Of a stretch of DNA of 64,000 nucleotides, positions 53,234-62,473 are shown one piece after another. The DNA is from Candidatus Nitricoxidireducens bremensis (lineage in GTDB: Bacteria > Pseudomonadota > Gammaproteobacteria > Burkholderiales > Rhodocyclaceae). Within the stretch, counting starts at the first letter, position 1; every line of letters starts with the position of its first letter. The position numbers and the translations under genes are program-made. The notes beneath the pieces were generated by a model. That model ran no database searches and was not told the DNA's origin. It saw nothing but the letters and a program-made list of their open reading frames with translations. Where the stretch lies: contig JAOTRT010000014.1 of assembly GCA_030247725.1 (NCBI GenBank), positions 1 to 64,000 of the forward strand. Reading direction: 5' to 3'.

Positions 53234-56200
53234 ATGAACGGAAGCACGGACGACCTCAGGGAGGTCGTGCAGTCCATTCGCCACGATGTGGTGATGACCA
53301 CCTACCGGCTGATGGTGGGGGTCGCGACCTTGATCCTGATCGCCGTCCTGTTGCGCAACCACCAGTTGGGCGGCCCGATGAACTCCCTCCATCTGGTCGT
53401 CTATGCGGTGTTTGTCGCTGTTTACCTGCTGCGTCATCGGCTGGGGGCGTCCACCCTCGCCGCCGTCATCCTCGGCACCGCCTATCTGACCGGTACCTTT
53501 GCCTACTTCGGCTACGGCTTGCTGAGCAATGCGGCCCTCGTCCATCTCGGCCTGTGTTTCGCGGCCACCATGTTCTACGGCATGCGCGGCGGCCTGATCG
53601 CTGCCGGCGTCTGCATCGTCACCATGCTGGCCGCCATGCCGTCCCTGTTCGGGCGTCCGGTCGCCGCCGTCGATCCGGCGCTTTTCCTCGCCAGTCCCTT
53701 GAGCTGGCTCACCGCCGCCGTGGCCTTCGGCGGCGTGGCCGGCGCCGTGATCGTCCTTGCCGGTCGCAGCAACCGGCGGCTGGTGGCAGCCCTGGGCGAC
53801 CAGCGCCGGCGCCTGACGGCCATGACGGAGACCAACGCGCGCCTGGAACAGGAGATTGCGGCGCGCACGGCGGCGGAGGACGAATTGCGCCGCCAGTCCT
53901 CGGTGCTGGAGAACATCCTCGCCAGCCTGCCCCAGGGCATCAGCGTCTTCGACGACCAGCTGCGCCTGGTGGTCTGGAACGAAGGCATGCGCGAAGTGCT
54001 GGAACTGCCCGCGGAGATGATGTACCCGGGCGTGGCGTTCGCCGACCTCATCCGCGTGCCGGCCCGGCGCGGCGACTACGGGCCCGGCGATCCGGAGGAG
54101 CTGGTGCGCCAGCGCTGCGAGCTGGCGATGCGCTTCCAGCCGCACCGCTTCGAGCGCGTGCGGGCGAGCGGGCGCGCCCATCTCGTCGTCGGCAAGCCCT
54201 TCCATGTGGATGGCCGCATCGCCGGCTTCATCACCACCTACACCGACATCACCGAGCGCAAGCGCACCGAGGAGGACCTGCGGCGCAGCAACGAGGTGCT
54301 GCAGAGCATCCTCGACAACATCCCCGGCGGCGTGTCGGTGTTCGACGGCGACCTGCGCCTGGTCGTCTGCAACGAGGCCTTCAAGCGGCTGCTCGACCTG
54401 CCCGCCAGCCTGTTTGCCGATCCCCACCCCTCCTTCGAGGCCTTCATCCGCTTCAACGCGGCACGCGGGGATTACGGCAGCGAGGACATCGAGGGCCAGG
54501 TGGCGCGCATCGTCGAGCGGGCGCGCAAGCCGGTGGCCCACCAGTTCGAGCGCGTCCGCCCCGACGGCCAGGCCCTGGAGGTCCGCGGCGCGCCGTTGCC
54601 GGGCGGCGGCTTCGTCACCATCTACACGGACATCACGACGCGCAAACACGCCGAGAACGAGCTGCTGCGCCTGCATGAGCGACTCTCCCTGGCCGTGGAG
54701 ACGGCCAGCATGGGCATCTGGGACTGGGATGCCGTCGCCAATGTGGTGGTTGCCGACGAGCGCGTGTTCAACCTGTTCGGCGTCTCCTCGGCGGGCCGCG
54801 AGGGACGCTTCAACGACTTCTCCGACTACTACCACCCGGACGACCGGGCGCGCGTCGTCGCCCAGGTGCGGGATTTCCTGCGCGGTGCCGGCAGCGCCGA
54901 CCGGCTCTCCTATCGCATCGTCAGGCCCGACGGCAGCCTGCGCCACATCGACGTCCACTACTCGGCGACCCGCGACCTGGCCGGCCGCGTGCTGCGGGCG
55001 GTCGGCGTCACCTTCGACGTCACCGAGCGCAAGCGCAACGAGGAGCGCCTGCTGTTGTCCGAGAAGGTCTTCGACAGCAGCCCGGTGGCGATCCTGATCG
55101 CCGATCCCGCCAATCGCATCGTCTCGGTGAACAGCGCCTTCGCGCACATCACCGGCTACGGCGAGGACGAGGCCCTGGGCCGCGATCCCAAGTTCCTCGG
55201 CTCCGGCCTCCACGACGCCGCCTTCTACCGCGCCATGTGGCAGACCCTGGCGGCGACCGGTTACTGGGAGGGCGAAATCTGGGACCGCCGCAAGAACGGC
55301 GAGATATATCCGAAGTGGATGACCATCAGCACGGTGCATGATCGCCACGACAACCACCTCACCCATTACGTGGCGATCTTCTCCGACATCACTGAGCGCA
55401 AGCGCGCCGAGGAGCATATCCACCACCTGGCCCACCACGACCCCCTCACCAGCCTGCCGAACCGCATGACGCTGGAGGCGCGGCTGCACCAGTCCATCGC
55501 CGAGGCCCGCCGCGGCGGGCGCAGTGTCGCCGCGATGTTCCTCGACATGGACCGCTTCAAGACCATCAACGACACCCTCGGCCACCACGTCGGCGACCTC
55601 CTGCTGATCGAGGTGGCGCGGCGGCTGAAGGATGCGGTGCGTGCCTCCGACACCGTGGCGCGCCTCGGCGGCGACGAGTTCGTCGTCGTGCTGCCGGGTC
55701 TGGAGACGCCTGATGTGGCCACCACCCTGGCCGGCGCCATCCTCGAACGCCTTTCCGAGACCTACGCCATCGAGGGCAACGAGCTGCACAGCACGCCGTC
55801 CATCGGCATCGCCCTCTATCCCCAGGATGGCGAGGACGTGACGACGGTGATGAAGCACGCCGACACGGCCATGTACCACGCCAAGTCGAAGGGCCGCAAC
55901 AACTTCCAGTTCTTCTCCCACAGCATGAACGCCGCGGCCATGGAGCGTCTCGAAGTCGAGCGCCAACTGCGCGACGCCCTGCAGAACGACCAGTTCCTGC
56001 TCCACTACCAGCCGCGCCTGGACATGGACGGGCGCGTCACCGGCGCCGAGGCCCTGATCCGCTGGAACCGGCCCGGAAAAGGCCTGCAGCCGCCATCGGT
56101 GTTCATTCCCATCGCCGAGGAGACCGACCTCATCAACCGTATCGGCGACTGGGTGCTGGCGACGGTCTGCCGCCAAATCCGCAGCTGGCTGGATGCGGGA

Positions 56201-56716
56201 CTACGGCCGCCCCATATCGCCGTGAACCTTTCGGCGCGCCAACTGCGCCAGCCCAGCCTGCTCGGCCATGTGTCGGCCGTTCTCGCCGCGACCGGCGTGC
56301 CGGCCGAGCTGCTGGAGATCGAGATCACCGAGAGCATGGCGATGGAGAATCCCCACAAGGCGGCCCTGTTGCTGCAGGAGTTCAAGGCCATGGGCATCGC
56401 CCTGGCCATGGACGACTTCGGCACCGGCTACTCGTCGCTGGCCTACCTGAAACGCCTGCCCCTCGACTATCTCAAGATCGACCGTTCCTTCGTCGCCGAC
56501 ATCACCGTCGACGCCAACGACCTGGCCATCGCCAAGGGCACCATCGCCCTGGCCCACAGCCTGGGCCTCAAGGTCATCGCCGAAGGCGTGGAGACCGAGG
56601 GCCAGCTGGACCTGCTGCGCAGCCACGGCTGCGACGAGGTGCAGGGCTATCTGTACGCCCGTCCCTTGCCGCCCGCCGAGCTGGAAACCTTTCTTCTCAA
56701 GTATCCGCACCGCTAA
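53234..56716 (+). CDS. multi-PAS GGDEF-EAL membrane protein
   Basis: A 1160-residue c-di-GMP enzyme: about six membrane helices in residues 24-175, a coiled coil (185-220), four PAS-type domains (about 222-345, 350-470, 475-600 and 605-725), a GGDEF domain with intact GGDEF at 812-816 and an EAL domain with EAL at 939-941 and DDFGTGYSS. Both catalytic motifs are complete, so either synthesis or hydrolysis is possible. ATG 53234 has AGGAGG upstream. It stops 3 bases before cbbR and is divergent from cbbY, an unusual position that suggests shared transcription with cbbR. Confidence 0.9.
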   Translation: MNGSTDDLREVVQSIRHDVVMTTYRLMVGVATLILIAVLLRNHQLGGPMNSLHLVVYAVFVAVYLLRHRLGASTLAAVILGTAYLTGTFAYFGYGLLSNAALVHLGLCFAATMFYGMRGGLIAAGVCIVTMLAAMPSLFGRPVAAVDPALFLASPLSWLTAAVAFGGVAGAVIVLAGRSNRRLVAALGDQRRRLTAMTETNARLEQEIAARTAAEDELRRQSSVLENILASLPQGISVFDDQLRLVVWNEGMREVLELPAEMMYPGVAFADLIRVPARRGDYGPGDPEELVRQRCELAMRFQPHRFERVRASGRAHLVVGKPFHVDGRIAGFITTYTDITERKRTEEDLRRSNEVLQSILDNIPGGVSVFDGDLRLVVCNEAFKRLLDLPASLFADPHPSFEAFIRFNAARGDYGSEDIEGQVARIVERARKPVAHQFERVRPDGQALEVRGAPLPGGGFVTIYTDITTRKHAENELLRLHERLSLAVETASMGIWDWDAVANVVVADERVFNLFGVSSAGREGRFNDFSDYYHPDDRARVVAQVRDFLRGAGSADRLSYRIVRPDGSLRHIDVHYSATRDLAGRVLRAVGVTFDVTERKRNEERLLLSEKVFDSSPVAILIADPANRIVSVNSAFAHITGYGEDEALGRDPKFLGSGLHDAAFYRAMWQTLAATGYWEGEIWDRRKNGEIYPKWMTISTVHDRHDNHLTHYVAIFSDITERKRAEEHIHHLAHHDPLTSLPNRMTLEARLHQSIAEARRGGRSVAAMFLDMDRFKTINDTLGHHVGDLLLIEVARRLKDAVRASDTVARLGGDEFVVVLPGLETPDVATTLAGAILERLSETYAIEGNELHSTPSIGIALYPQDGEDVTTVMKHADTAMYHAKSKGRNNFQFFSHSMNAAAMERLEVERQLRDALQNDQFLLHYQPRLDMDGRVTGAEALIRWNRPGKGLQPPSVFIPIAEETDLINRIGDWVLATVCRQIRSWLDAGLRPPHIAVNLSARQLRQPSLLGHVSAVLAATGVPAELLEIEITESMAMENPHKAALLLQEFKAMGIALAMDDFGTGYSSLAYLKRLPLDYLKIDRSFVADITVDANDLAIAKGTIALAHSLGLKVIAEGVETEGQLDLLRSHGCDEVQGYLYARPLPPAELETFLLKYPHR

Positions 56717-56719
56717 ACC

Positions 56720-57709
56720 ATGAAAAACGTCACCCTGCGCCAGCTGCGCGTCTTCGAGTCCGTCGCCCGCCATCTCTCCTTCTCCCGCGCCGCCGAGGAA
56801 CTGCACCTGACCCAGCCGGCGGTGTCCATGCAGGTCAAGCAGCTGGAGGAAATGGTCGGCCTGCCCCTGACGGAGCAGATCGGCAAGAAGATCTTCCTTA
56901 CCGCCGCCGGCGAGGAGGTGGCGCGCCATGCGCGTCTGGTGGAGCTGCAGTTGCGCGAAGCCGACGAATCCCTGGCGGCCATGAAGGGCGTGCGCGGCGG
57001 CAGCCTGCACATCGGCGTCATCAGCACCGCCAAGTACTTCGCGCCGCGGCTGCTGACGGATTTCCGCGCCCAGCATCCCGGCATCGAACTGCGCCTCGGC
57101 GTGCACAACCGGGAAACCATCGTGCGCCAGCTCGCCGACAACGAGATCGATCTCGCCATCATGGGGCGTCCGCCGCAGGAGTTCGCCACCGTGGCCGAGG
57201 CCTTCGCCCCCCACCCGCTGGTCATCATCGCCGCGCCGGACCATCCTCTCGCCGGCCGCAAGCGCCTGGAGCCGGCCGACTTGGCCGGCGAGACCTTCCT
57301 CATCCGCGAGCCCGGTTCGGGCACGCGCGTGGCGATGGAACGCTACTTCGCCGACATGGGCTTCGCTCCCGCCGCCGTGTTCGAGATGAGCAGCAACGAA
57401 ACCATCAAGCAGGCGGTGATGGCCGGCATGGGGGTGACCTTCATTTCCGAGCACACCATCGGGCTGGAACTGTCGGTGGGCCGGCTGGTGCAGTTGCCGG
57501 TACGCGGGACGCCGGTGCTGCGCGAGTGGTACGTGGTGCACCGGGCCGAGAAGGCCCTGCTGCCGATTGCGACGGCCTTCCGCGACTTCCTGCTGGCGGG
57601 CGGCGCCGGCGCCGTCGCTAATGCAGGCGGAATAGGGACGCCTGGTTCGTCGGCCGCGAAGGCAGCTGCAGGTAAGTCCCCAGTTCGTCGGGCGGCAGCG
57701 GGCGGCTGA
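56720..57709 (+). CDS. cbbR: LysR-type regulator CbbR
   Basis: Activator of CBB genes that senses metabolites such as RuBP or NADPH. The 329-residue protein begins MKNVTLRQLRVFESVARHLS with the helix-turn-helix FSRAAEELHLTQPAVSMQVKQLE, typical of CbbR, and has a substrate-binding domain (about 90-300). Location beside the CBB island and presence of TNA-spaced sites support the name. It lies 3 bases after a GGDEF-EAL gene. Its last 30 codons overlap the 3' end of the convergent second GGDEF-EAL gene by 92 bases, and the tail is Ala/Gly-rich. Confidence 0.9.
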   Translation: MKNVTLRQLRVFESVARHLSFSRAAEELHLTQPAVSMQVKQLEEMVGLPLTEQIGKKIFLTAAGEEVARHARLVELQLREADESLAAMKGVRGGSLHIGVISTAKYFAPRLLTDFRAQHPGIELRLGVHNRETIVRQLADNEIDLAIMGRPPQEFATVAEAFAPHPLVIIAAPDHPLAGRKRLEPADLAGETFLIREPGSGTRVAMERYFADMGFAPAAVFEMSSNETIKQAVMAGMGVTFISEHTIGLELSVGRLVQLPVRGTPVLREWYVVHRAEKALLPIATAFRDFLLAGGAGAVANAGGIGTPGSSAAKAAAGKSPVRRAAAGG

Positions 57710-60700
57710 ACAGGAAACCCTGGCCGTCGGTGCAGTCGAAGCTGCGCAGGATCTCCAGCTGGGTCGGCGTCTCGATGCCTTCGGCGGTGACGGACAGGCC
57801 GAGGGTGGTGGCGAGGGCGACGATGCCGTTGGCGATGGCGACGCCATTGGCGTTCTGCTCCATGTCGGCGACGAAGGAGCGGTCGATCTTCAGGCGGTCG
57901 ATGGGCAGGCGCTTCAGGTAGGCCAGCGACGAGTAGCCGGCACCGAAGTCGTCCACTGCGATATGCACGCCCAGGTCGCGCAGGGCGCGCAGGGTTTCGA
58001 TGACGTGTTCGGTGTCGCGCATCATGGCGCTCTCGGTGAGCTCCAGCTCCAGGCTGTCGGCGGGCAGGCCGGTGCGTTCGAGGATTTCGCCGACGTGGCG
58101 GGCGAGGGCGTGGTCGCGGAACTGCTGGGGCGACAGGTTTACCGACATGCGCAGCGGCGGCATGCCGGCGCTGCGCCAGGCGGCGGCCTGACGGCAGGCT
58201 TCCTCGATGACCCAGGCGCCGAGGGGAATGATGAGGCCGGTCTCCTCGGCCACCGGGATGAAAGTCTCCGGCATCACCAGTCCCCGCTCGGGGTGATTCC
58301 AGCGCGCCAGGGCCTCGACGCCGACGATGATGCCGGTGGCGAGGTGGATCTGGGGCTGATAGACGAGGGATATCTGGCCGCGGTCGAGGGCCGCCCGCAG
58401 CTGGGTTTCCAGCATCAGGCGCTCGGTGGCGACGGCGTTCATGTCGGCGGTGAAGAAGCGGTAGGCGTTGCGGCCATGCTGCTTGGCGTAGTACATGGCG
58501 ATGTCGGCGTTCTTCATCAGCGTTTCGGCGTTGTGGCCGTCGGTGGGGAAGATGCCGATGCCGATGGACGGCGAGGTGTGCAGCTTGTGGCCGGCGAGGG
58601 CGAGGGGCTCGCCGACGTGCTCGATGACCTTTTCGGCGACCCGTGCCGCATCCTCCGGCGAGCCGATGCCGGGCAGGACGATGACGAATTCGTCGCCGCC
58701 CAGGCGCGCCACGGTGTCGCTCTCGCGCAGGGTGGCGCTGATGCGCCGCGCCACCGTCATCAGCAGCTGGTCGCCGATGTCGTGGCCGAGGGAATCGTTG
58801 ATGGTCTTGAAGTGGTCCAGGTCGATGAACATCAGGGCGACCTGGGTGCCGTTGCGGCGGGCGTCGGCGAGGGACTGGGCCAGGCGCGCCTGCAGGGCGA
58901 AGCGGTTGGGCAGGCCGGTGAGGGCATCGTGGTAGGCCAGGTGCTCGATGCGGGCCTCGTTCTCCTTGCGCTCGGTGATGTCGGAGAAGATGGCGATGTA
59001 GTGGGTGACCTCGCCGGTCTCCGGGTCGTTCACGACATTGATCGACGCCCATTTCGGATAGACCTCGCCGTTCTTGCGGCGGTCCCAGATCTCCCCTTCC
59101 CAGGCGCCGTTGCGCTTGAGTTCGGACCACATGGCGGCGTAGAAGGCGGCGTCGTGGCGGCCGGAGGCGAAGACGCTCGGATTGTGGCCTACCGCCTCCT
59201 CGGCCGGATAGCCGGTGATCTCCGTGAAGGCCGGGTTGACGCTGAGGATGGTGGCGGCGTCGTCGGTGATCATGATCGCCTGGCCGCTGTTGTCGAAGAC
59301 CTTTTCCGCCAGCCGCAGGCTGCGCTCGTCGCGCTTGCGCTGGGTGATGTCCTCGGCCGTGCCGCGATAGGCGCCGGTGCGGCGGCCATCGCCGTCCACT
59401 ACGGGTATGCCGGAGAAGGAGAGCCGCCGTTGCCGGCCGTCGGGACGCAGGATGTTGACCTCGAAGCGGCGGAAGGGTTCGCCGTTGAGGGCGACGCGGC
59501 GCACCCGCGCCATCAGCGATTCCCGTTCCTCGGCAGGCAGATGGCCGAGGAAGTCGCTGCCGCGCAGCTTGTCCAGCGGGCGGCCGAAGACGGCGGCGGC
59601 GCCGTCGGAAACATAGGTCAGGACCTGACGGGCATCGATTTCCCAGACGAATTCGCCGGCGAATTCGGCGACATCGCGGAAGAGGCGCTCGCTCTCGCGC
59701 AGCCGGTTGTCGGCGGCCTGCCGCTCCCGCTCGCGCAAGGCCATGGCGGCCACCATTTCCTTCATGGCGCGGGCGACCTCGCTGAGTTCGTCCGCCTCGT
59801 TGCCGGCTGCCTGCTGCAGGGCGGCATTCAGCGCCGGCGTGGGCTTGCCTTCGGCGGCGTAGAGCCCCGCGGCGCGCCCCAGCTTCTCGATGCGCGGCAG
59901 CAGGCGCAGCAGCCAGCTGCGCGTGGCCGAGGCCAGCAGCAACGCCAGGATGAGGAAGATGGCGATGCCGAGACCGGCGCTCTCGGCGACGGAGAAGGGT
60001 GGCGCGACATGGGTCTGCACCAGCAGGACCGGCGTTTCCCCGCCTTCCGGAAAGGCGACCTTGCGTTGCTCGTAGCGCCTGCCGTCGCGGCTGACGCTGC
60101 CGTTGAAGTTCGGCAGGCCGCGCGCCAGGGCGCCGTCGCCCTCGGAGCCGGCGACGATCCGCCCCTGCCATTCGAGAAAGAGTTCGGAATCGGGGAAGGC
60201 GTTCTGGCGCAGGAAGCCGTTGTCGATGGGAACCAGCAGATGCATGGTGCCCATGCCGTCCTGGCCGAGCCAGATCGGCGCCGAGAGGGCGACGAACAGG
60301 TGGCCGCCGGCGTCGGCGAAATAGCTGCGCGCCTCGCCCCGCTTGGCATCCGGCACCGGCCAGGGACGGCCGATGCCGGGGCCGTGGCGGAACAGCTCGC
60401 GGCCCTCGGCCGTGCTGATGGCCATGCCGGCGTAGGTGGGCGACGCGCTGAGGGACGCCAGGTAGGCACGCAGCCGGTCCCAGCGCAGGGGCGGCGGGTC
60501 CTCCAGCAGGCGCGAGAACTCCAGGCGCGCCTTCTCGCGCATCAGGCGATCCGCCCAGACGAGACCGATGCCGTGGAGCTTCTCGCTGAAATGGATCACG
60601 GCCGCCTCGCCCTTGTGGCGGGCATAGCGGTCCAGCACGGCCTGATACATGGTGACCGAGATGGCGGCGGCGATCATGGCGGCGACCGCCAGCACGGCGA

Positions 60701-60749
60701 GGATGGTGCCGACGGCCCGGTGGCGCAGGGAAGCCTTGGGCCGGCTCAT
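57618..60749 (-). CDS. GGDEF-EAL protein with periplasmic sensor domain
   Basis: A 1043-residue c-di-GMP enzyme: membrane helix at about 13-36, periplasmic domain (about 37-255), second helix at 256-277, HAMP-like linker (278-340), two PAS domains (about 352-480 and 485-605), GGDEF at 684-688 and EAL at 812-814 with DDFGAGYSS. Both motifs are intact. Its ATG overlaps the stop of a substrate-binding-protein gene (ATGA, 60746-60749), so the binding protein probably delivers a signal to the periplasmic domain. Confidence 0.9.
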   Translation of the reverse strand: MSRPKASLRHRAVGTILAVLAVAAMIAAAISVTMYQAVLDRYARHKGEAAVIHFSEKLHGIGLVWADRLMREKARLEFSRLLEDPPPLRWDRLRAYLASLSASPTYAGMAISTAEGRELFRHGPGIGRPWPVPDAKRGEARSYFADAGGHLFVALSAPIWLGQDGMGTMHLLVPIDNGFLRQNAFPDSELFLEWQGRIVAGSEGDGALARGLPNFNGSVSRDGRRYEQRKVAFPEGGETPVLLVQTHVAPPFSVAESAGLGIAIFLILALLLASATRSWLLRLLPRIEKLGRAAGLYAAEGKPTPALNAALQQAAGNEADELSEVARAMKEMVAAMALRERERQAADNRLRESERLFRDVAEFAGEFVWEIDARQVLTYVSDGAAAVFGRPLDKLRGSDFLGHLPAEERESLMARVRRVALNGEPFRRFEVNILRPDGRQRRLSFSGIPVVDGDGRRTGAYRGTAEDITQRKRDERSLRLAEKVFDNSGQAIMITDDAATILSVNPAFTEITGYPAEEAVGHNPSVFASGRHDAAFYAAMWSELKRNGAWEGEIWDRRKNGEVYPKWASINVVNDPETGEVTHYIAIFSDITERKENEARIEHLAYHDALTGLPNRFALQARLAQSLADARRNGTQVALMFIDLDHFKTINDSLGHDIGDQLLMTVARRISATLRESDTVARLGGDEFVIVLPGIGSPEDAARVAEKVIEHVGEPLALAGHKLHTSPSIGIGIFPTDGHNAETLMKNADIAMYYAKQHGRNAYRFFTADMNAVATERLMLETQLRAALDRGQISLVYQPQIHLATGIIVGVEALARWNHPERGLVMPETFIPVAEETGLIIPLGAWVIEEACRQAAAWRSAGMPPLRMSVNLSPQQFRDHALARHVGEILERTGLPADSLELELTESAMMRDTEHVIETLRALRDLGVHIAVDDFGAGYSSLAYLKRLPIDRLKIDRSFVADMEQNANGVAIANGIVALATTLGLSVTAEGIETPTQLEILRSFDCTDGQGFLFSRPLPPDELGTYLQLPSRPTNQASLFRLH

Positions 60750-61741
60750 GGTTTGCGCCCGGCCCAGCGGGTATCGACGATGCTCTCGATGGCCAGGGGT
60801 CTGGCCGTACCCTCGCTGGCGGCGTAGAAGAGCGCCGTCTCCCGCATCTGGTGGTCGGAGAGCTTGCCGTCTGGGCTGTAGAGGCGCGGATACTGGCGCA
60901 GGGACTTCAGCAGGGAGTTGCGCGTCTCGGCGTCGTCGATCTCCAGGGCCGCCACGATCTGCTCCGGCGTGTGGCCGGCGATCCACTGCAGGGTGCGCCG
61001 GATGACGGCGACCATTTTCTCCGCCTTGCGCGGCGCGTCGCGCAGGACATCGCTGCGGGTGATGGCGGCGGCCTGGAGCAGGCCGCCGCCGGGAACGCGG
61101 GCGGCATCGGCCGGGTTGCCGAGATTGAACAGGAAGTAGGCCAGGCCGGCATCCCGCAGGCGCGAGGCAAAGGGTTCGAAGCCGAGGATGGCATCCACCG
61201 ACTTGCTGCGCATGGCGGCCGACTGCTCCTCCCAGCTCTGGCCGGCGGCGACGATGCGCACCTGGTTCGGCGACAGGCCGTCATTCCGCAGCAGCAGTTC
61301 CGCCAGTTGGTGGGAGATGGTCTTCACCGACAGGGAACTGCTGGTGACGCCGATGATCCGGCCGGCCAGGTCCCGCGGCTGGCGCACCTTGTCCTTGAGG
61401 TCGCTGCGCACGGTGAGGACGAACACCGCCAGGTCATCCACCGCGGCAACGACCATCACGTCGTTGCCGGCGGCCTTGGCGGACATGGCCGCCGGGACGC
61501 CGGCCACGGCGAAATCCGCGTTGCGGGACTGGAGCTGCTGCAGGGCGGCGCCGCCGCCGCCGGTGGGGCGCGGCACGAACTCCACGCCTTCGGCCCGGTC
61601 GGCGCCGATCTTGGGGATCAGGTCCAGGGGCAGGTAGGAGATGTTGAGGGGGCCCGGGTAGGCGACGGCCACCCGTTCGGCCCGGATCGGCAGGGCGGCA
61701 AGGCAGGCAAACAGGGCGATCAGCAGGCGGCGCAGGGGCAT
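60746..61741 (-). CDS. periplasmic substrate-binding protein (NMT1/SsuA-like)
   Basis: A 331-residue protein with a signal peptide ending near IRA (residue 21) and the type II binding-protein pattern of the taurine/nitrate/thiamine-precursor family (PLNISYLPLDLIPKIG, GGGGAALQQL, IIGVTSSSLSVKT). Such proteins normally serve ABC importers, but no permease or ATPase gene is adjacent. Instead it overlaps a GGDEF-EAL gene, which points to a sensory role. The ligand is unknown. Confidence 0.82.
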   Translation of the reverse strand: MPLRRLLIALFACLAALPIRAERVAVAYPGPLNISYLPLDLIPKIGADRAEGVEFVPRPTGGGGAALQQLQSRNADFAVAGVPAAMSAKAAGNDVMVVAAVDDLAVFVLTVRSDLKDKVRQPRDLAGRIIGVTSSSLSVKTISHQLAELLLRNDGLSPNQVRIVAAGQSWEEQSAAMRSKSVDAILGFEPFASRLRDAGLAYFLFNLGNPADAARVPGGGLLQAAAITRSDVLRDAPRKAEKMVAVIRRTLQWIAGHTPEQIVAALEIDDAETRNSLLKSLRQYPRLYSPDGKLSDHQMRETALFYAASEGTARPLAIESIVDTRWAGRKP

Positions 61742-61860
61742 CGGGCAGCCTTTCGGGGTACAGGGGATGGACGCACCCTAACCCATCGCCGGGACCGGTG
61801 CAATCGCCGGAGATGCGCTCTATTACTAAGGTTAAAGGCCTGCCGTTGCGCGGACCCCAC

Positions 61861-62412
61861 CTACTTCCATTTGATCGAACAGCCGATGGAGGGGACCTGC
61901 TCGCGGGGGCCATTGCCGGTGGCGGCCACCTGCTTCATGGCCTCGAAAAGGTCGCGCCGCACGTCCGCGGGGGCGGTCTCCTTGCGCGACTCGTCGAGGC
62001 GGCCCCGGTACTGGAGTTCGAGGGCGCCGTTGAAGCCGAAGAAGTCCGGCGTGCAGACGGCACCGTAGGCCTTGGCGACGGCCTGGCTCTCGTCGAGCAC
62101 GTAGGGGAAGGGGAAGTCCAGGTCCCGTGCCGTCTTGACCATGTGGTCCCAGGAGTCCTCGGGATAGTCGGTCGGATCGTTGGACATGACGGCGATGCTG
62201 CCGACGCCGAGGCCGGCGAGCTCCCCGGTGTCGCGCACGATGCGGTGGATGACCGCCTTTACGTAGGGACAGTGGTTGCAGATGAACATCACCAGCAGGC
62301 CGTTGGGGCCGGCGGCGGAACGCAGGCTGTGGCGCTTGCCGTCCACGCCGGGCAGCTCGAAGTCCACGGCCTTCCAGCCGAAATCGCAGACGGGGGTGGG
62401 GGTGCTGGCCAT
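61861..62412 (-). CDS. thioredoxin-fold/peroxiredoxin-like protein
   Basis: A 183-residue cytoplasmic protein of the AhpC/TSA-Redoxin superfamily, with CNHCPYVK (Cys45, Cys48) after the strand LLVMFI. This subgroup (thioredoxin family proteins with CNHCPYV) is common in proteobacteria; its substrate is not known. It is divergent from rsmE. Confidence 0.85.
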   Translation of the reverse strand: MASTPTPVCDFGWKAVDFELPGVDGKRHSLRSAAGPNGLLVMFICNHCPYVKAVIHRIVRDTGELAGLGVGSIAVMSNDPTDYPEDSWDHMVKTARDLDFPFPYVLDESQAVAKAYGAVCTPDFFGFNGALELQYRGRLDESRKETAPADVRRDLFEAMKQVAATGNGPREQVPSIGCSIKWK

Positions 62413-62461
62413 GTTGCGGTCTCCTCGGTGGCGAGCCTGGCTAGGTTCCCGGGCTCTTCGT

Positions 62462-62467
62462 TAGAAT
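62462..62467 (+). promoter_or_regulatory. -10 box immediately before rsmE
   Basis: TAGAAT ends six bases before the rsmE ATG, so a transcript from it would start at about the start codon. No convincing -35 is present. Confidence 0.35.
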
Positions 62468-62473
62468 GGCCGC

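Noticed and set aside
56720-57709. The LysR gene as a generic regulator
   Set aside because: The N-terminal sequence, the CBB neighbourhood and TNA-spaced sites fit CbbR better.
53234-60749. GGDEF or EAL domains being degenerate
   Set aside because: Both proteins keep GGDEF, EAL and DDFGxGYSS motifs, so I did not call them inactive.
53219-60827. Open frames of over 900 codons opposite both GGDEF-EAL genes
   Set aside because: The sense strands encode complete PAS, GGDEF and EAL motifs; the antisense products show no family features.
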